Shown here one piece after another: positions 50,881 through 59,247 of a stretch of DNA of 64,000 bases. The notes under the pieces were generated by a model, which saw only the letters and a list, made by a program, of their open reading frames with translations, did no database searches and was not told where the DNA came from. The DNA is taken from positions 1-64,000 of the forward strand of contig CANQUV010000001.1 in assembly GCA_947627135.1 (NCBI GenBank), read 5' to 3'. Position 1 is the stretch's first letter. Each line of letters opens with the position of its first letter. The stretch comes from an uncultured Clostridia bacterium. GTDB taxonomy: Bacteria > Bacillota > Clostridia > Oscillospirales > Acutalibacteraceae. The position numbers were made by a program, and so were the translations under genes.

Positions 50881-52320
50881 ATGAAAAACATTGAACTCAA
50901 AACTGCCGCTGCATATATTAGAGTATCTACCGACAACCAAACAGAGTTATCTCCTGACAGTCAGATTAAAATTGTCAGACAGTACGCAAAACAAAACGGT
51001 TATATAATCCCGAAAGAGTTTATTTTCCGTGATGACGGAATATCCGGCAGACACGCTGACAAAAGACCTCAATTTACACAGATGATTGCAACTGCAAAGC
51101 AAAAGCCCTCCCCTTTTTCCGCTGTATTGCTTTGGAAATTTAGCCGATTTGCACGAAATCAGGAAGAAAGCATATTTTATAAATCTATGCTTCGCAAAAA
51201 CGGCGTTGAAGTTTTAAGCGTTTCCGAGCCTGTTGTGGATGGTCCTTTCGGAACTCTCATAGAGCGTATCATTGAATGGTCTGATGAATATTATTCTATC
51301 CGGCTATCAGGTGAAGTAAAAAGAGGTATGACTGAAAAGGTTGAGCGTGGCGGAGCTGTATCTGTTCCCTCTTTTGGCTATTCAATTAAAGACAAAAAGT
51401 ACATAATTAATCCTGAAACTGCTCCAATAGTTCAAATGATTTTTAATGATTATTTGAACGGTGTGCCGTCAATTCAAATTGCAAGACATTTAAACGATTT
51501 AAAGATAAAAACAACAAGGGGTAACGCTTGGGAAAATAGAACAGTTGACTATGTTCTTCAAAATCCTGTATATATTGGTAAAATTCGTTGGAATCCTAAA
51601 GAAAAGACTCAACGAAATTTTAACAGCCCCAATATTATGATTGTTGATGGTCAACATGAACAAATTATTGATGCTGAAACATTCAACAAAGTACAGGAGA
51701 TTATTGCTGAAAATAAAAGAAAACGCACCCCATACTCTCATTACAATATCAACGAAGAATATATGTTACACGGTCTTGTAAAGTGTTCAAACTGCGGAGC
51801 TTCTTTATCTATGGCTGTACGAGGTCAATCGTTACAGTGCGTTAAGTACATACACGGCAAATGTAATGTTTCTCATTCTATTTCAATAAAAAAAATAAAT
51901 GAAATGGTCTTAATTGCTATTGAACAAGCATTTGAAACAGGAAATTTTAACATTACAGTCCGTAATGATGAAAACACAAGTGAGCCTAAAATAGATATTC
52001 CTGCTTTAATTGATAAAGAAAAACTGAAATTCAAACGAATTAAAGAAGCGTATGAGGACGGAATTTATACTCTTGAAGAATTTAAAGAAAGTAAGTTATT
52101 AATTGAACAACAAATCGAACGATTAAGTGCCGAAATTGAGCCTAAGAGCAACGAAAACGAATTAAAAGAAAAGTTAATCAAGCAAAAGAAAAATATACTC
52201 AGAACCCTTAAAAATCCAAAAATTAGTGAAAAAGATAAAAATGAGCTCTTAAAATCCTTTGTTGACAAAATCGTGTTTAACCGCATAAAATCTGAAATTG
52301 AAATATTTTTTTATGTATGA
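50881..52320 (+). CDS. Prophage large serine integrase
   Basis: The 479-residue protein has an N-terminal resolvase domain with the catalytic Ser in AAAYIRVSTDNQ and the RF-R segment KFSRFARNQEE. A recombinase domain, a zinc ribbon (CSNCGASL ... CNVSHS) and a C-terminal coiled coil (residues 365-440) follow. ATG 50881 has CGGAGG upstream. The stop is 15 bp before attR. It should recombine AGTATGGAGG sites in cotJC. A directionality factor for excision is not recognised among the small genes. Confidence 0.93.
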   Translation: MKNIELKTAAAYIRVSTDNQTELSPDSQIKIVRQYAKQNGYIIPKEFIFRDDGISGRHADKRPQFTQMIATAKQKPSPFSAVLLWKFSRFARNQEESIFYKSMLRKNGVEVLSVSEPVVDGPFGTLIERIIEWSDEYYSIRLSGEVKRGMTEKVERGGAVSVPSFGYSIKDKKYIINPETAPIVQMIFNDYLNGVPSIQIARHLNDLKIKTTRGNAWENRTVDYVLQNPVYIGKIRWNPKEKTQRNFNSPNIMIVDGQHEQIIDAETFNKVQEIIAENKRKRTPYSHYNINEEYMLHGLVKCSNCGASLSMAVRGQSLQCVKYIHGKCNVSHSISIKKINEMVLIAIEQAFETGNFNITVRNDENTSEPKIDIPALIDKEKLKFKRIKEAYEDGIYTLEEFKESKLLIEQQIERLSAEIEPKSNENELKEKLIKQKKNILRTLKNPKISEKDKNELLKSFVDKIVFNRIKSEIEIFFYV

Positions 52321-52323
52321 CTA

Positions 52324-54060
52324 TCACCTTTTGGAGTATGGAGGACCAGACGGTGAACTGGCAGCTTCTTTAAGATATTTATCACAAAGATTTACAATGC
52401 CGTTGCCAGAATTAAAAGCAACACTTACAGATATAGGTACTGCAGTATAGCAAGTGTCAGTCTTAGAGTGATGAACCTTTATTTCAGATGTACCACACAG
52501 CAGTTTACACATAAAATTCTCTGGAATCAGTTTGAGGTGTATATCAAGTTTTCTGCCCTCATTAACAACTATTTTATCTACTATATTGCGGTAGAACATC
52601 TCACTCCATTCTTCCCCTGTTGAAAGATTGATAATGTATTCTCTGATTTCTTTAAGCATATTTTCCTTATCCTCTATCACACTCTTATGTGCTTTTTCGT
52701 TTTTAAGTTTTTCCTGAAGATTAAGAAGTTCAGCTTTTATTCTATCATTTGCTATTCTGTATTCATCTGCCTCAAGGTCACCTGATAAGCATAAATCAAG
52801 TAACCTTTCTTTTTTCTGCTTATTCTTTTCAATGGCATTTTCATAGTAGACAATGTTATCTTCAGAGCAGTCACTCTGTATAATCTCGCCTACTGTTTTT
52901 ATAACGGTGTTTATAAGTTCAGTTTTGTCAGAGAGAACATCTTTCATAATATACTGAAGTATTGTCTTAATATCCCTGTCATTTATCAGTTTGTTACTGC
53001 AACCCTGCTTATCACCATTTGGAAGTATTTTTTCAGCACCATACTTGCCATTCTCACTACAACTCCATGTGATGTTATCTCTGCCACTTTTCATTTTCTT
53101 TTTGTGACGAGTATAGGCACTATTACACTTGCCACACCTAATTTTCCCTGACAGAGCATAGCGATTACCAAAACTTTTTTCAGTCTTAATAAGTGACCTT
53201 CTCCTTGCCATTTCACGCTGTACAGCCTCAAACATTTCTTTTGAAATTATAGGTTCGTGATGATTTCTGATTATCACCTTTTCAAGTTGTCCCTCGTTAG
53301 TAACTTTCTTATGGTCGAGATAGTTTGGTGTAAAGGTCTTTTGCTGAATGAGGTCACCACAGTATTTTTCATTTGTCAGCACTCTGCGAATAACAGTATA
53401 AGACCAGTCTTTCATATAGGTTGAGGTTTTTATACCAGCTTCACGAAGCTCCTTTGCAATAATATTTGTACCCTTTCCCTCATACAGATACTTGTGATAA
53501 ATAAGCCTTACAGTTTCTGCTCCCTCTTCATTGATATATAACTTTCCGTTACGGACATCATATCCAAGCATATCTCTGCCAAAGACAACGCCTTGCTCCA
53601 TTCTTCTGCGTTGACCCCACTTAACTCTTTCGGAGGTTTTTCTGCTTTCGTCCTGTGCAAGTGAAGCCATAATTGTAAGACGAAATTCTGCGTCTTTGTC
53701 AAGAGTGAAGATATTATCCGTAAGAAAGTATATTGCCACTCCGTACTTTTCAAGTTCTCTTTTATATACAAGACTGTCAACTGTGTTTCTTGCAAATCGA
53801 CTAACTTCTTTAGTAAGAATAATATCAAAGAGACCTTTCTTTGCGTCATCAATCATCCTGTTGAATGAGTCACGATTATCTGTGTTTGTACCAGTTATAC
53901 CCTCATCAACATAAATGTCATACAGTTCCCATAAAGTCTTTTTCTTTACTTCCTCTGCAAAGAATTTCTGCTGACTTTCAAGTGAATTGACCTGGTCAAG
54001 TTTGTCTGTGGATACTCTACAATAAGCCGCCACTCTGTGATATTCTTTTTCATTTAACAT
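52324..54060 (-). CDS. Large serine recombinase of the second element (TnpX-like)
   Basis: The 578-residue protein has an N-terminal resolvase domain (AAYCRVSTDK; LTKEVSRFARNT), a recombinase domain (NIIAKELREAGIKTSTY), a zinc ribbon with CGKCNSAYTRHKKK and a coiled coil near 400-470. The layout matches TnpX-type recombinases of mobilizable transposons. ATG 54060 has AAGGGG upstream; an earlier Met at 54147 lies in a terminator. The last roughly 40 codons are read from host cotJC DNA, beyond the element end near 52441. This C-terminus exists only in the integrated state. Confidence 0.88.
   Translation of the reverse strand: MLNEKEYHRVAAYCRVSTDKLDQVNSLESQQKFFAEEVKKKTLWELYDIYVDEGITGTNTDNRDSFNRMIDDAKKGLFDIILTKEVSRFARNTVDSLVYKRELEKYGVAIYFLTDNIFTLDKDAEFRLTIMASLAQDESRKTSERVKWGQRRRMEQGVVFGRDMLGYDVRNGKLYINEEGAETVRLIYHKYLYEGKGTNIIAKELREAGIKTSTYMKDWSYTVIRRVLTNEKYCGDLIQQKTFTPNYLDHKKVTNEGQLEKVIIRNHHEPIISKEMFEAVQREMARRRSLIKTEKSFGNRYALSGKIRCGKCNSAYTRHKKKMKSGRDNITWSCSENGKYGAEKILPNGDKQGCSNKLINDRDIKTILQYIMKDVLSDKTELINTVIKTVGEIIQSDCSEDNIVYYENAIEKNKQKKERLLDLCLSGDLEADEYRIANDRIKAELLNLQEKLKNEKAHKSVIEDKENMLKEIREYIINLSTGEEWSEMFYRNIVDKIVVNEGRKLDIHLKLIPENFMCKLLCGTSEIKVHHSKTDTCYTAVPISVSVAFNSGNGIVNLCDKYLKEAASSPSGPPYSKR
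52335..52344 (+). repeat. attR core of the prophage
   Basis: AGTATGGAGG is the same 10 bp as attL (14628-14637). The next base begins the remaining cotJC sequence (ACCAGACGGT, Pro-Asp-Gly). Confidence 0.85.
52337..52450 (+). pseudogene. cotJC: cotJC part 2 (codons 29-63), cut by the second element
   Basis: The frame reads YGGPDGELAASLRYLSQRF, TMPLPELKATLTDIGT, the CotJC sequence that follows part 1. It carries Glu35 of the metal site. After Thr63, where CotJC should continue Glu-Glu-Leu-Ala-His with further metal ligands, it changes to Ala-Val-stop. That point is the left end of the second element. The remaining roughly 120 codons of cotJC are not seen in the window. Confidence 0.9.
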
Positions 54061-54125
54061 ATTGATTCCCCTTTCTGTAAGCAACATTATATTCAAATAT
54101 TTTTTAATATCCAGACATATTTTAA

Positions 54126-54156
54126 GACTGTGCCAAAATTTTGACACAGCCTTGTT
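54126..54156 (-). terminator. Terminator before the recombinase gene
   Basis: On the minus strand GGCTGTGTCAAAATTTTGGC with ACAGTC forms a 12-bp imperfect stem followed by TTAAAATATG. It separates the small gene at 54157 from the recombinase gene. Confidence 0.55.
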
Positions 54157-54327
54157 TTAATCTTTATCCATTAGTTTCAGAGCCTTTTCATATTGCTTTT
54201 TGTCTATCATACCTTTATCAAGCAAAGTAAGAAAAATACTCTCCTTAACTAACTTTTCAAAATCTTTACTATTACTTTTCTGCAATGCATTTTCATTATT
54301 CTTGTGAAAGATGATTTCGGTTTTCAT
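54157..54327 (-). CDS. Small accessory protein of the mobilizable element
   Basis: The 56-residue protein begins MKTEIIFHKNNENALQKSNS and ends YEKALKLMDKD, with a short-helix end (LLDKGMIDKKQYEKAL) that recalls SHOCT-like segments. It stands between the relaxase and recombinase genes, a usual place for excision or regulatory proteins. Whether it is a directionality factor is unknown. Confidence 0.55.
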   Translation of the reverse strand: MKTEIIFHKNNENALQKSNSKDFEKLVKESIFLTLLDKGMIDKKQYEKALKLMDKD

Positions 54328-54512
54328 CTTAAACACCTCAATGATTTTTATGCAGTTACAGACTACTTCATCACCTTTCTATCTTAATTTATTTAGAGTT
54401 TTATTTGTAATTTACATACCCATTCTCGGTTCACCATAATAACGCTTCCTTTCTTTCACCGGCTCCTGCATATCTGTATGGCCTTTTTTCTCCGGCTATT
54501 CAATGATGTTTG

Positions 54513-55604
54513 TCAGCCCTGCAATAAGATATGCTGTATCAGAAACCATACTACCTGTATTACTGTAGGTAGGAACGCTATAGCCACAAGCCACTTCATT
54601 ACTTTCTGTTGATGTTCTTTCATTTTGCAGAAGTTCTTTGAATACTCCTCGTTCCGTATCCCAACCTGTGAGGTAATATCTGTCACTGTCTGTTTCAAAT
54701 TTTCTGAACATTCCTCTGATGTCTTGCTCATTGTTGTCTGGTAGTTTTTCAGTATTGCTTTCAGTTTCTCTATCTGGTCTGAATTGATTTCCAGTATCTG
54801 TTGAGATAGTCTGTCATAATTTTCTTGCTCATAACTTCCTGAGAAAGATTTTCCACCATCTCTGTCTGGTTGCCCACTGCTTTTATCAGAGCTTCCCAGT
54901 TGCTCTGTGTTACTGAAGCGAACAGCAGAGTACTCTCTGTTTTCTGCAGATTCATCTTGGACTGGCTTTTTAATTCTTCTAATGATTTCTTTCCTGTTGA
55001 TGAATTCATACTCCATATTCTTCTTTATATATTTTAGTTCGTGTAGTTTATTATCCCTGCACTTCATACCATTTGGTGTGGTGTAGGTTATGTTCTTTCT
55101 TGTGTCTGTCCACTTAACTTCATAACCTTCGTTTTCCATATAGTCCTTGCATAACTTATATGAGTAATCTCTGATACGCTGTATCTCATCTTTGTCAGAG
55201 TGATACTTCAAACCATTTTCAAAACTAACTGAGTTTACTACAAAGTGATTTTGTATATGTTCTGTATCACTATGAGTTGCTACCTTTACTTCATAGCCTT
55301 TAAAGATTTCATTTGCAAGTTTAAGACCTATTTCGTGAGTCATTTCAGGTGTAATGCTTTCGTCAGAATGAAAGGATTGTATCAGGTGGTAGAACATTCT
55401 ACCACCTATTTTGCTGTACTGATTCTTTGTGTTCATCATCTCACTAAAGGAACTTTGTGGTACTAAGTTAATTCCACTTACTAACTTTTTATCATTCCAG
55501 ACTGTTTTCCTATCCTGAGAACAGTACTTTACTATTACTGACATACCACCACGAGTCTGACTTTTTTTACTTGCAATAAATTTTACTGTTGCTATTCTCT
55601 CCAC
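54513..55604 (-). CDS. Relaxase / mobilization nuclease (MOBP-like)
   Basis: The 363-residue protein has a relaxase domain in residues 1-170. KYCSQDRKTVWNDKKLVSGI is followed by the metal-binding histidine pattern THSDTEHIQNHFVVNSVSFE. A coiled coil (290-340) and a final membrane helix (WLVAIAFLPTVIQVVWFLI) follow. It nicks oriT for transfer by a helper system. Its start overlaps MobC by 38 nt. The oriT is probably upstream, but I cannot point to it. Confidence 0.83.
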   Translation of the reverse strand: MERIATVKFIASKKSQTRGGMSVIVKYCSQDRKTVWNDKKLVSGINLVPQSSFSEMMNTKNQYSKIGGRMFYHLIQSFHSDESITPEMTHEIGLKLANEIFKGYEVKVATHSDTEHIQNHFVVNSVSFENGLKYHSDKDEIQRIRDYSYKLCKDYMENEGYEVKWTDTRKNITYTTPNGMKCRDNKLHELKYIKKNMEYEFINRKEIIRRIKKPVQDESAENREYSAVRFSNTEQLGSSDKSSGQPDRDGGKSFSGSYEQENYDRLSQQILEINSDQIEKLKAILKNYQTTMSKTSEECSENLKQTVTDITSQVGIRNEEYSKNFCKMKEHQQKVMKWLVAIAFLPTVIQVVWFLIQHILLQG

Positions 55605-55905
55605 CTCTTTTTTTCAAGAACATCAGAGAGAATAGCATTTGTTTTTGCATCTCATCTGTAAGTTCAGAGAGATTAGCCATATTAACCTTACCCATATTAC
55701 ATAGGGTTGTGAGCTGATTCTGGTTTCTGCCTATGGCTTTCTGCTGACGGATAACTTCATCAAGACCGTTAATTACAAAGATTTGTTTACCTAAACAAGC
55801 CTTTGTAACATACTCAGTAAAACTCATTCGAGCCTTATTAGCCTTGCTATGAATTCTCTGTAGTTCAGTTTCAGATATTCTGATACTCATTCTTTTGTCT
55901 TTCAT
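55567..55905 (-). CDS. mobC: MobC-like relaxosome protein
   Basis: The 112-residue basic protein has a ribbon-helix-helix start (MSIRISETELQRIHSKANKA, RMSFTEYVTKACLG) and a helical IRQQKAIGRNQNQLTTLCNM end, as in MobC accessory proteins. It assists the relaxase at oriT. It is joined to the relaxase gene by an overlap. Confidence 0.82.
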   Translation of the reverse strand: MKDKRMSIRISETELQRIHSKANKARMSFTEYVTKACLGKQIFVINGLDEVIRQQKAIGRNQNQLTTLCNMGKVNMANLSELTDEMQKQMLFSLMFLKKRGGENSNSKIYCK

Positions 55906-55906
55906 T

Positions 55907-56074
55907 TCAAGCTATCTTTTCAAGCGATTTTGCAACTAACTGTGCAATACACATTCTTTTGAAATCAGAATCCTCATTGCTTTTCAGAGTATACTTGCAC
56001 TTCTTGTTGAGTTCCGAAAGAACAATTCTTGTAATTGCATCATCAATAATTTTGTTTAGTTTGTAATTTGTCAT
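55907..56074 (-). CDS. Small protein upstream of mobC
   Basis: The 55-codon gene starts MTNYKLNKIIDDAITRIVLS and ends KSLEKIA one base before the mobC start, so it is coupled. Mostly helical and basic. It is a usual companion of such mobilization genes, with unknown function. Confidence 0.55.
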   Translation of the reverse strand: MTNYKLNKIIDDAITRIVLSELNKKCKYTLKSNEDSDFKRMCIAQLVAKSLEKIA

Positions 56075-56397
56075 TTAAAAATTCTTTTCATTAAATAGGG
56101 GTTCGGGTACTCCCGTAATTGCATTGGTAGGTAGCATGAGCGACCATCCAAATGCGTTGCTTGCCTCTGCTGTAAAGCAGAGAAAACTGAACCCAAACCA
56201 TTGTTTTTAATATTCTTACCGTTCATTGTTGTTCTGATATGTGATTCTCTTCTAATTTTTACACTCAAGCAAGGCAGACCTGAAACTTTGCTTGCATTCT
56301 CTGATACAACGCAGACAAATTCTGTTATATTTGATTCGATTGTTATCATCTCTGAAAAATTCCATATCATCTTTTCTTTTTGTTTTGTTATCACCAC
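56071..56397 (-). CDS. Possible small protein of the element
   Basis: An open frame of about 108 codons (MVITKQKEKMIWNFSEMITI ... LMKRIFK) has AAGAGG near a GTG start and overlaps the next gene by 4 nt. It has no familiar domain, and the nucleotide sequence looks partly structured, so it may instead be a non-coding region such as oriT. Confidence 0.3.
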   Translation of the reverse strand: MVITKQKEKMIWNFSEMITIESNITEFVCVVSENASKVSGLPCLSVKIRRESHIRTTMNGKNIKNNGLGSVFSALQQRQATHLDGRSCYLPMQLREYPNPYLMKRIFK

Positions 56398-56399
56398 CT

Positions 56400-56564
56400 C
56401 TTCTTAAAATGAGCGATATGCCCCATATTTTTGCTGACAAATCCCCTGTGTCGGCTTTAAAAGTTTTCTTGGGATACATTTGCTCCAATTGCTTTTAAAA
56501 GCCTCACACAAGGGTTTTACTGTGATGATTGTGACGACTGTAATGATATTTTTAGCACCTCCTT
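56400..56564. other. Gap between RepA remnant and the small genes
   Basis: No gene seen. Minus-strand direct repeat-like stretches (CCCTTGTGTGAGGC and CACAGGGGATTTG) are present. It could contain the oriT. Confidence 0.35.
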
Positions 56565-57140
56565 TTAATCTACACAATCTACATAATCAACACAAATTTT
56601 TCTTCCGTCACGATTTATTTCTGACTTAAAATAAACTCCTGACTGTTCAAGTTCATTGCGATATTTGTTCATCAGTCTGCTTAGAATATTAGCCTGAAGT
56701 GTTTTCCCTGAATAGGTGTTGTATTCTAAAACATATTCAGAAAAGAAACCGTTAAAAGATTTTTTCTCTTTCATCATGGCAATGACATCCTGTAGTTCAG
56801 CAGGGAAAGTTTTTTCTGGTTCTTCTATGCTGTCGAAGATTAGTTTCCAAATACACTCTTTTTTATCAAACTGAAGTTCAAGTTTTCTTTCTTCAATATC
56901 TCTGCCAATATAATAGAGAGTAGCATTGTTAATATTCCTTTTGCTTTTAGAAAGAATGAGAATTGTATCTGCTGCACCAGATAAACCATTAGTACCTGAC
57001 ATCATATTTAACATATCACTATCATTTTGTTTTCTCAGGTGATGAACAAGAATAACTGAAATCTTATTCTTGTCAGCAAATTCTTTCAGCTTAACCATTT
57101 CTGCATAATCATTACCATAAGAAATTTCTTTATGTGGAAA
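56565..57140 (-). pseudogene. RepA-like ATPase, C-terminal half only
   Basis: The readable part has VILVHHLRKQNDSDMLNMMS and GTNGLSGAADTILILSKS, the Walker B-sensor region of RepA/AAA_25 helicases of mobile elements, and a C-terminal winged-helix-like part. The N-terminal half with Walker A is missing. At about 57130 the sequence changes into the plus-strand ISL3 fragment, so the gene was cut by that insertion. The open frame upstream of Met-less HKEISYGN is derived from IS sequence. Confidence 0.7.
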
Positions 57141-57540
57141 CCTTACTCTGATATTTCTTCTGTCTGGTTTAAAAATGCTATTCAGATTGTTGATAAATAT
57201 CATTGGATACGACAGGTTATCCGGGCTTTTGAGGCTGTGAGAAAACAGGAACAAAAGAAATTCAGTAAATCTTATCGAAGATATTTCAAAAAGTCCAGGC
57301 AGCTTTTAATTAAGAGATTTAAATATCTTTCTGATGAACAAAAACAACAAGTTAATATTATGCTGTATGCTTCTCCGTCTCTTTCCACTGCTTATTTCTT
57401 CAAAGAAGATTTTCTTAAAATTCTTGATTGCAAAGATAAAACCCCTGCAAAGAAAGCTATGTCCGAATGGATTAACAATACTTTAGATTGTGGAATTCCA
57501 CAGTTTTCGGGTTTACCCCAACTATTGAAATAGAGCCTAA
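57132..57540 (+). pseudogene. ISL3-family transposase fragment
   Basis: About 130 codons (MWKPYSDISSVWFKNAIQIV, DKYHWIRQVIRAFEAVRKQE, QKKFSKSYRRYFKKS) match the catalytic core of ISL3 transposases around the second catalytic Asp. The N-terminal zinc and first-Asp part and the C-terminal Glu part are missing. It is a dead remnant that truncates the RepA-like gene. Confidence 0.72.
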
Positions 57541-57642
57541 AAATAGAATATCCTGCCCGCAGAATGTTATTTATGCATTTGCACGCACAACATACCGCAA
57601 ACAGGATTTAATGCAGATATGGGACAATCCCGATAGCTGATT
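57526..57642 (+). pseudogene. Unidentified gene end
   Basis: In a frame following the ISL3 fragment I read PKNRISCPQNVIYAFARTTY then RKQDLMQIWDNPDS and a stop. It looks like the end of a protein gene rather than random sequence, but I cannot name it. It is probably a scrap joined by IS activity. Confidence 0.3.
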
Positions 57643-57750
57643 GTTAACCAATCCACAACTTAATATTTGCTCAAGGATTTTTGTTTACACAAAATATTAT
57701 GAGGCACTTGTGAGATCAAGCTTTAATTCAATATGTATCTAACCGTTAAA

Positions 57751-59247
57751 TTAGTCTTTATCCTTACGGTCTGTTATTTCCTGAAGAATTGCGTTTACAG
57801 CTTCTATATCCGTTGTAATTAAATTGAAAAATTCATTGTGCCAATCGGAATATGAATTTGAATTTTCACTTGAAGGAACTTTTATCGGAATAGTATAGAA
57901 ATAATCCTCATTATTATAACGACTAATTGTGTGCTTGATTCTATCTTCAAGATTATCAATTGAGTCCGTATTATTATAAGGAAAAATTACACCTGTAGAA
58001 TGTACTCCGAAGTCGCACATATCACGCAGACACTTTGTGTAATCATATGACATTAAATCTAAAGAGCCTCCCAGAATTGCCCTTTCCCAATCCGGTCTGA
58101 ACTTTGCGTCAAGAACCATAATAGGTTTTTCAAAATTTTTGTCATTGTAGAAAACATAGTCGGGACGGGTTTCTAGAAAATATTCATCTTTTTTATTAGG
58201 TTTACTAAGAACAGAAAGTTCTTCTTGTGAGCTGAGATATACGGTGTTTTTCTTTAAGCATTCAATATGTTCACTCATTATACTTTCCAAGAAGTTTTCC
58301 CACAAATCCGGAACGTAAAAGAGTATTCCCTGACTGTCATCTTCTTCACCATCGAAAATCGATAACCCTTCATCTCTCAGAATTCTGATGGAAGTAACTC
58401 TAAGTTCTTCATATTCAGTATATAATGGATGAGTAATTGCCCTTAGATTCTTTGAAATGACAGTTTTTAAACTGCCCTTGACATAGCCTGTATCATTTTT
58501 CAGCTGATTAATAGCAGATAATAAATCTGGATTGCTGTCTATATTTTCTGATACTAAATCATAGTACTTTTCTTTCAAATGCGTATAAGCTGCAACAATA
58601 AGATAATTCAAATAATTATTAGTTGTGTTTTCTCTATATCTATAGGCAATTTTGCCATTGCTTTGACCGGCATTAAGTTTTATATGCCTTGCAATATCAA
58701 TTGCACCTCTCAGTTTTTCATCATTACGCTCAAAATATCTGTAGGTTTTGAACAGACCCTTAAGACATGCTCTTTGAAGTTGTTCCTTAAACCAGAACAG
58801 AAGCATATAGTCATAAATTTCCTCCTCATTTGAAGGAATCATATTGTTACTTAGGGTAAGCTTGTCATACAAAAGCATTGTTGCAAGGAAATAAGGTTTT
58901 TCTGAAACATCAAATTTTGTAGTCAACTGTAGTTTCACATCAAATTCTACATCTTTAAATTTATTTAATTCAAATGTTTTTCGTACTCGTAATACTCCTG
59001 CAATGCCATCGTAGAACGCTTCTCCGTTATATAAATTATTATAAAATTTCAAATCTTTATTTTGACTGTCTTTTGAATGACCAACAATATAATCTCCCGA
59101 ATCTTTAATATTATCCAGAATATCCTTGATAAGATCTGTTTTGGTCCCGTCGTAAGAGTCAAAAAAATCATCCGATACAGTTAAATCTGTATCACTTATT
59201 TTATCATATGTTGTTCCTTTTATTGTTATACTAACCTTATCACTCAT
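57751..59247 (-). CDS. mcrC: McrC: nuclease subunit of a type IV (McrBC) restriction system
   Basis: The 498-residue protein has an N-terminal beta-rich part (FYNNLYNGEAFYDGIAGVLR), a helical middle (YDYMLLFWFKEQLQRACLKG, FERNDEKLRGAIDIARHI) and a C-terminal PD-(D/E)xK nuclease (ETRPDYVF ... PIMVLDAKFRPDWERAI). McrC cuts DNA after McrB recognises modified bases. Its start overlaps the end of mcrB by 8 nt. Both catalytic motif parts are intact. Confidence 0.88.
   Translation of the reverse strand: MSDKVSITIKGTTYDKISDTDLTVSDDFFDSYDGTKTDLIKDILDNIKDSGDYIVGHSKDSQNKDLKFYNNLYNGEAFYDGIAGVLRVRKTFELNKFKDVEFDVKLQLTTKFDVSEKPYFLATMLLYDKLTLSNNMIPSNEEEIYDYMLLFWFKEQLQRACLKGLFKTYRYFERNDEKLRGAIDIARHIKLNAGQSNGKIAYRYRENTTNNYLNYLIVAAYTHLKEKYYDLVSENIDSNPDLLSAINQLKNDTGYVKGSLKTVISKNLRAITHPLYTEYEELRVTSIRILRDEGLSIFDGEEDDSQGILFYVPDLWENFLESIMSEHIECLKKNTVYLSSQEELSVLSKPNKKDEYFLETRPDYVFYNDKNFEKPIMVLDAKFRPDWERAILGGSLDLMSYDYTKCLRDMCDFGVHSTGVIFPYNNTDSIDNLEDRIKHTISRYNNEDYFYTIPIKVPSSENSNSYSDWHNEFFNLITTDIEAVNAILQEITDRKDKD

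Larger units (their letters stand above)
14628..52344. mobile_element. Siphovirus-type prophage integrated in cotJC
   Basis: A 37.7 kb unit is bounded by AGTATGGAGG repeats. It contains all modules of a tailed phage with a long non-contractile tail: integrase, repressor and ImmA, antirepressor, replication, recombination, terminase, portal, scaffold, capsid, tail tube, frameshifted chaperone, tape measure, baseplate, lysozyme and holins. All core genes appear intact, so it could be inducible. The integrase lies next to attR, as usual for serine integrases. The host gene cotJC is split. Confidence 0.93.

Noticed and set aside
53508-53852. 114-codon frame inside the second recombinase gene
   Set aside because: It is a shadow frame of the conserved resolvase and recombinase domains.
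54496-54711. 71-codon frame over the relaxase end
   Set aside because: It lies in another frame of the relaxase coiled-coil part and has no independent support.
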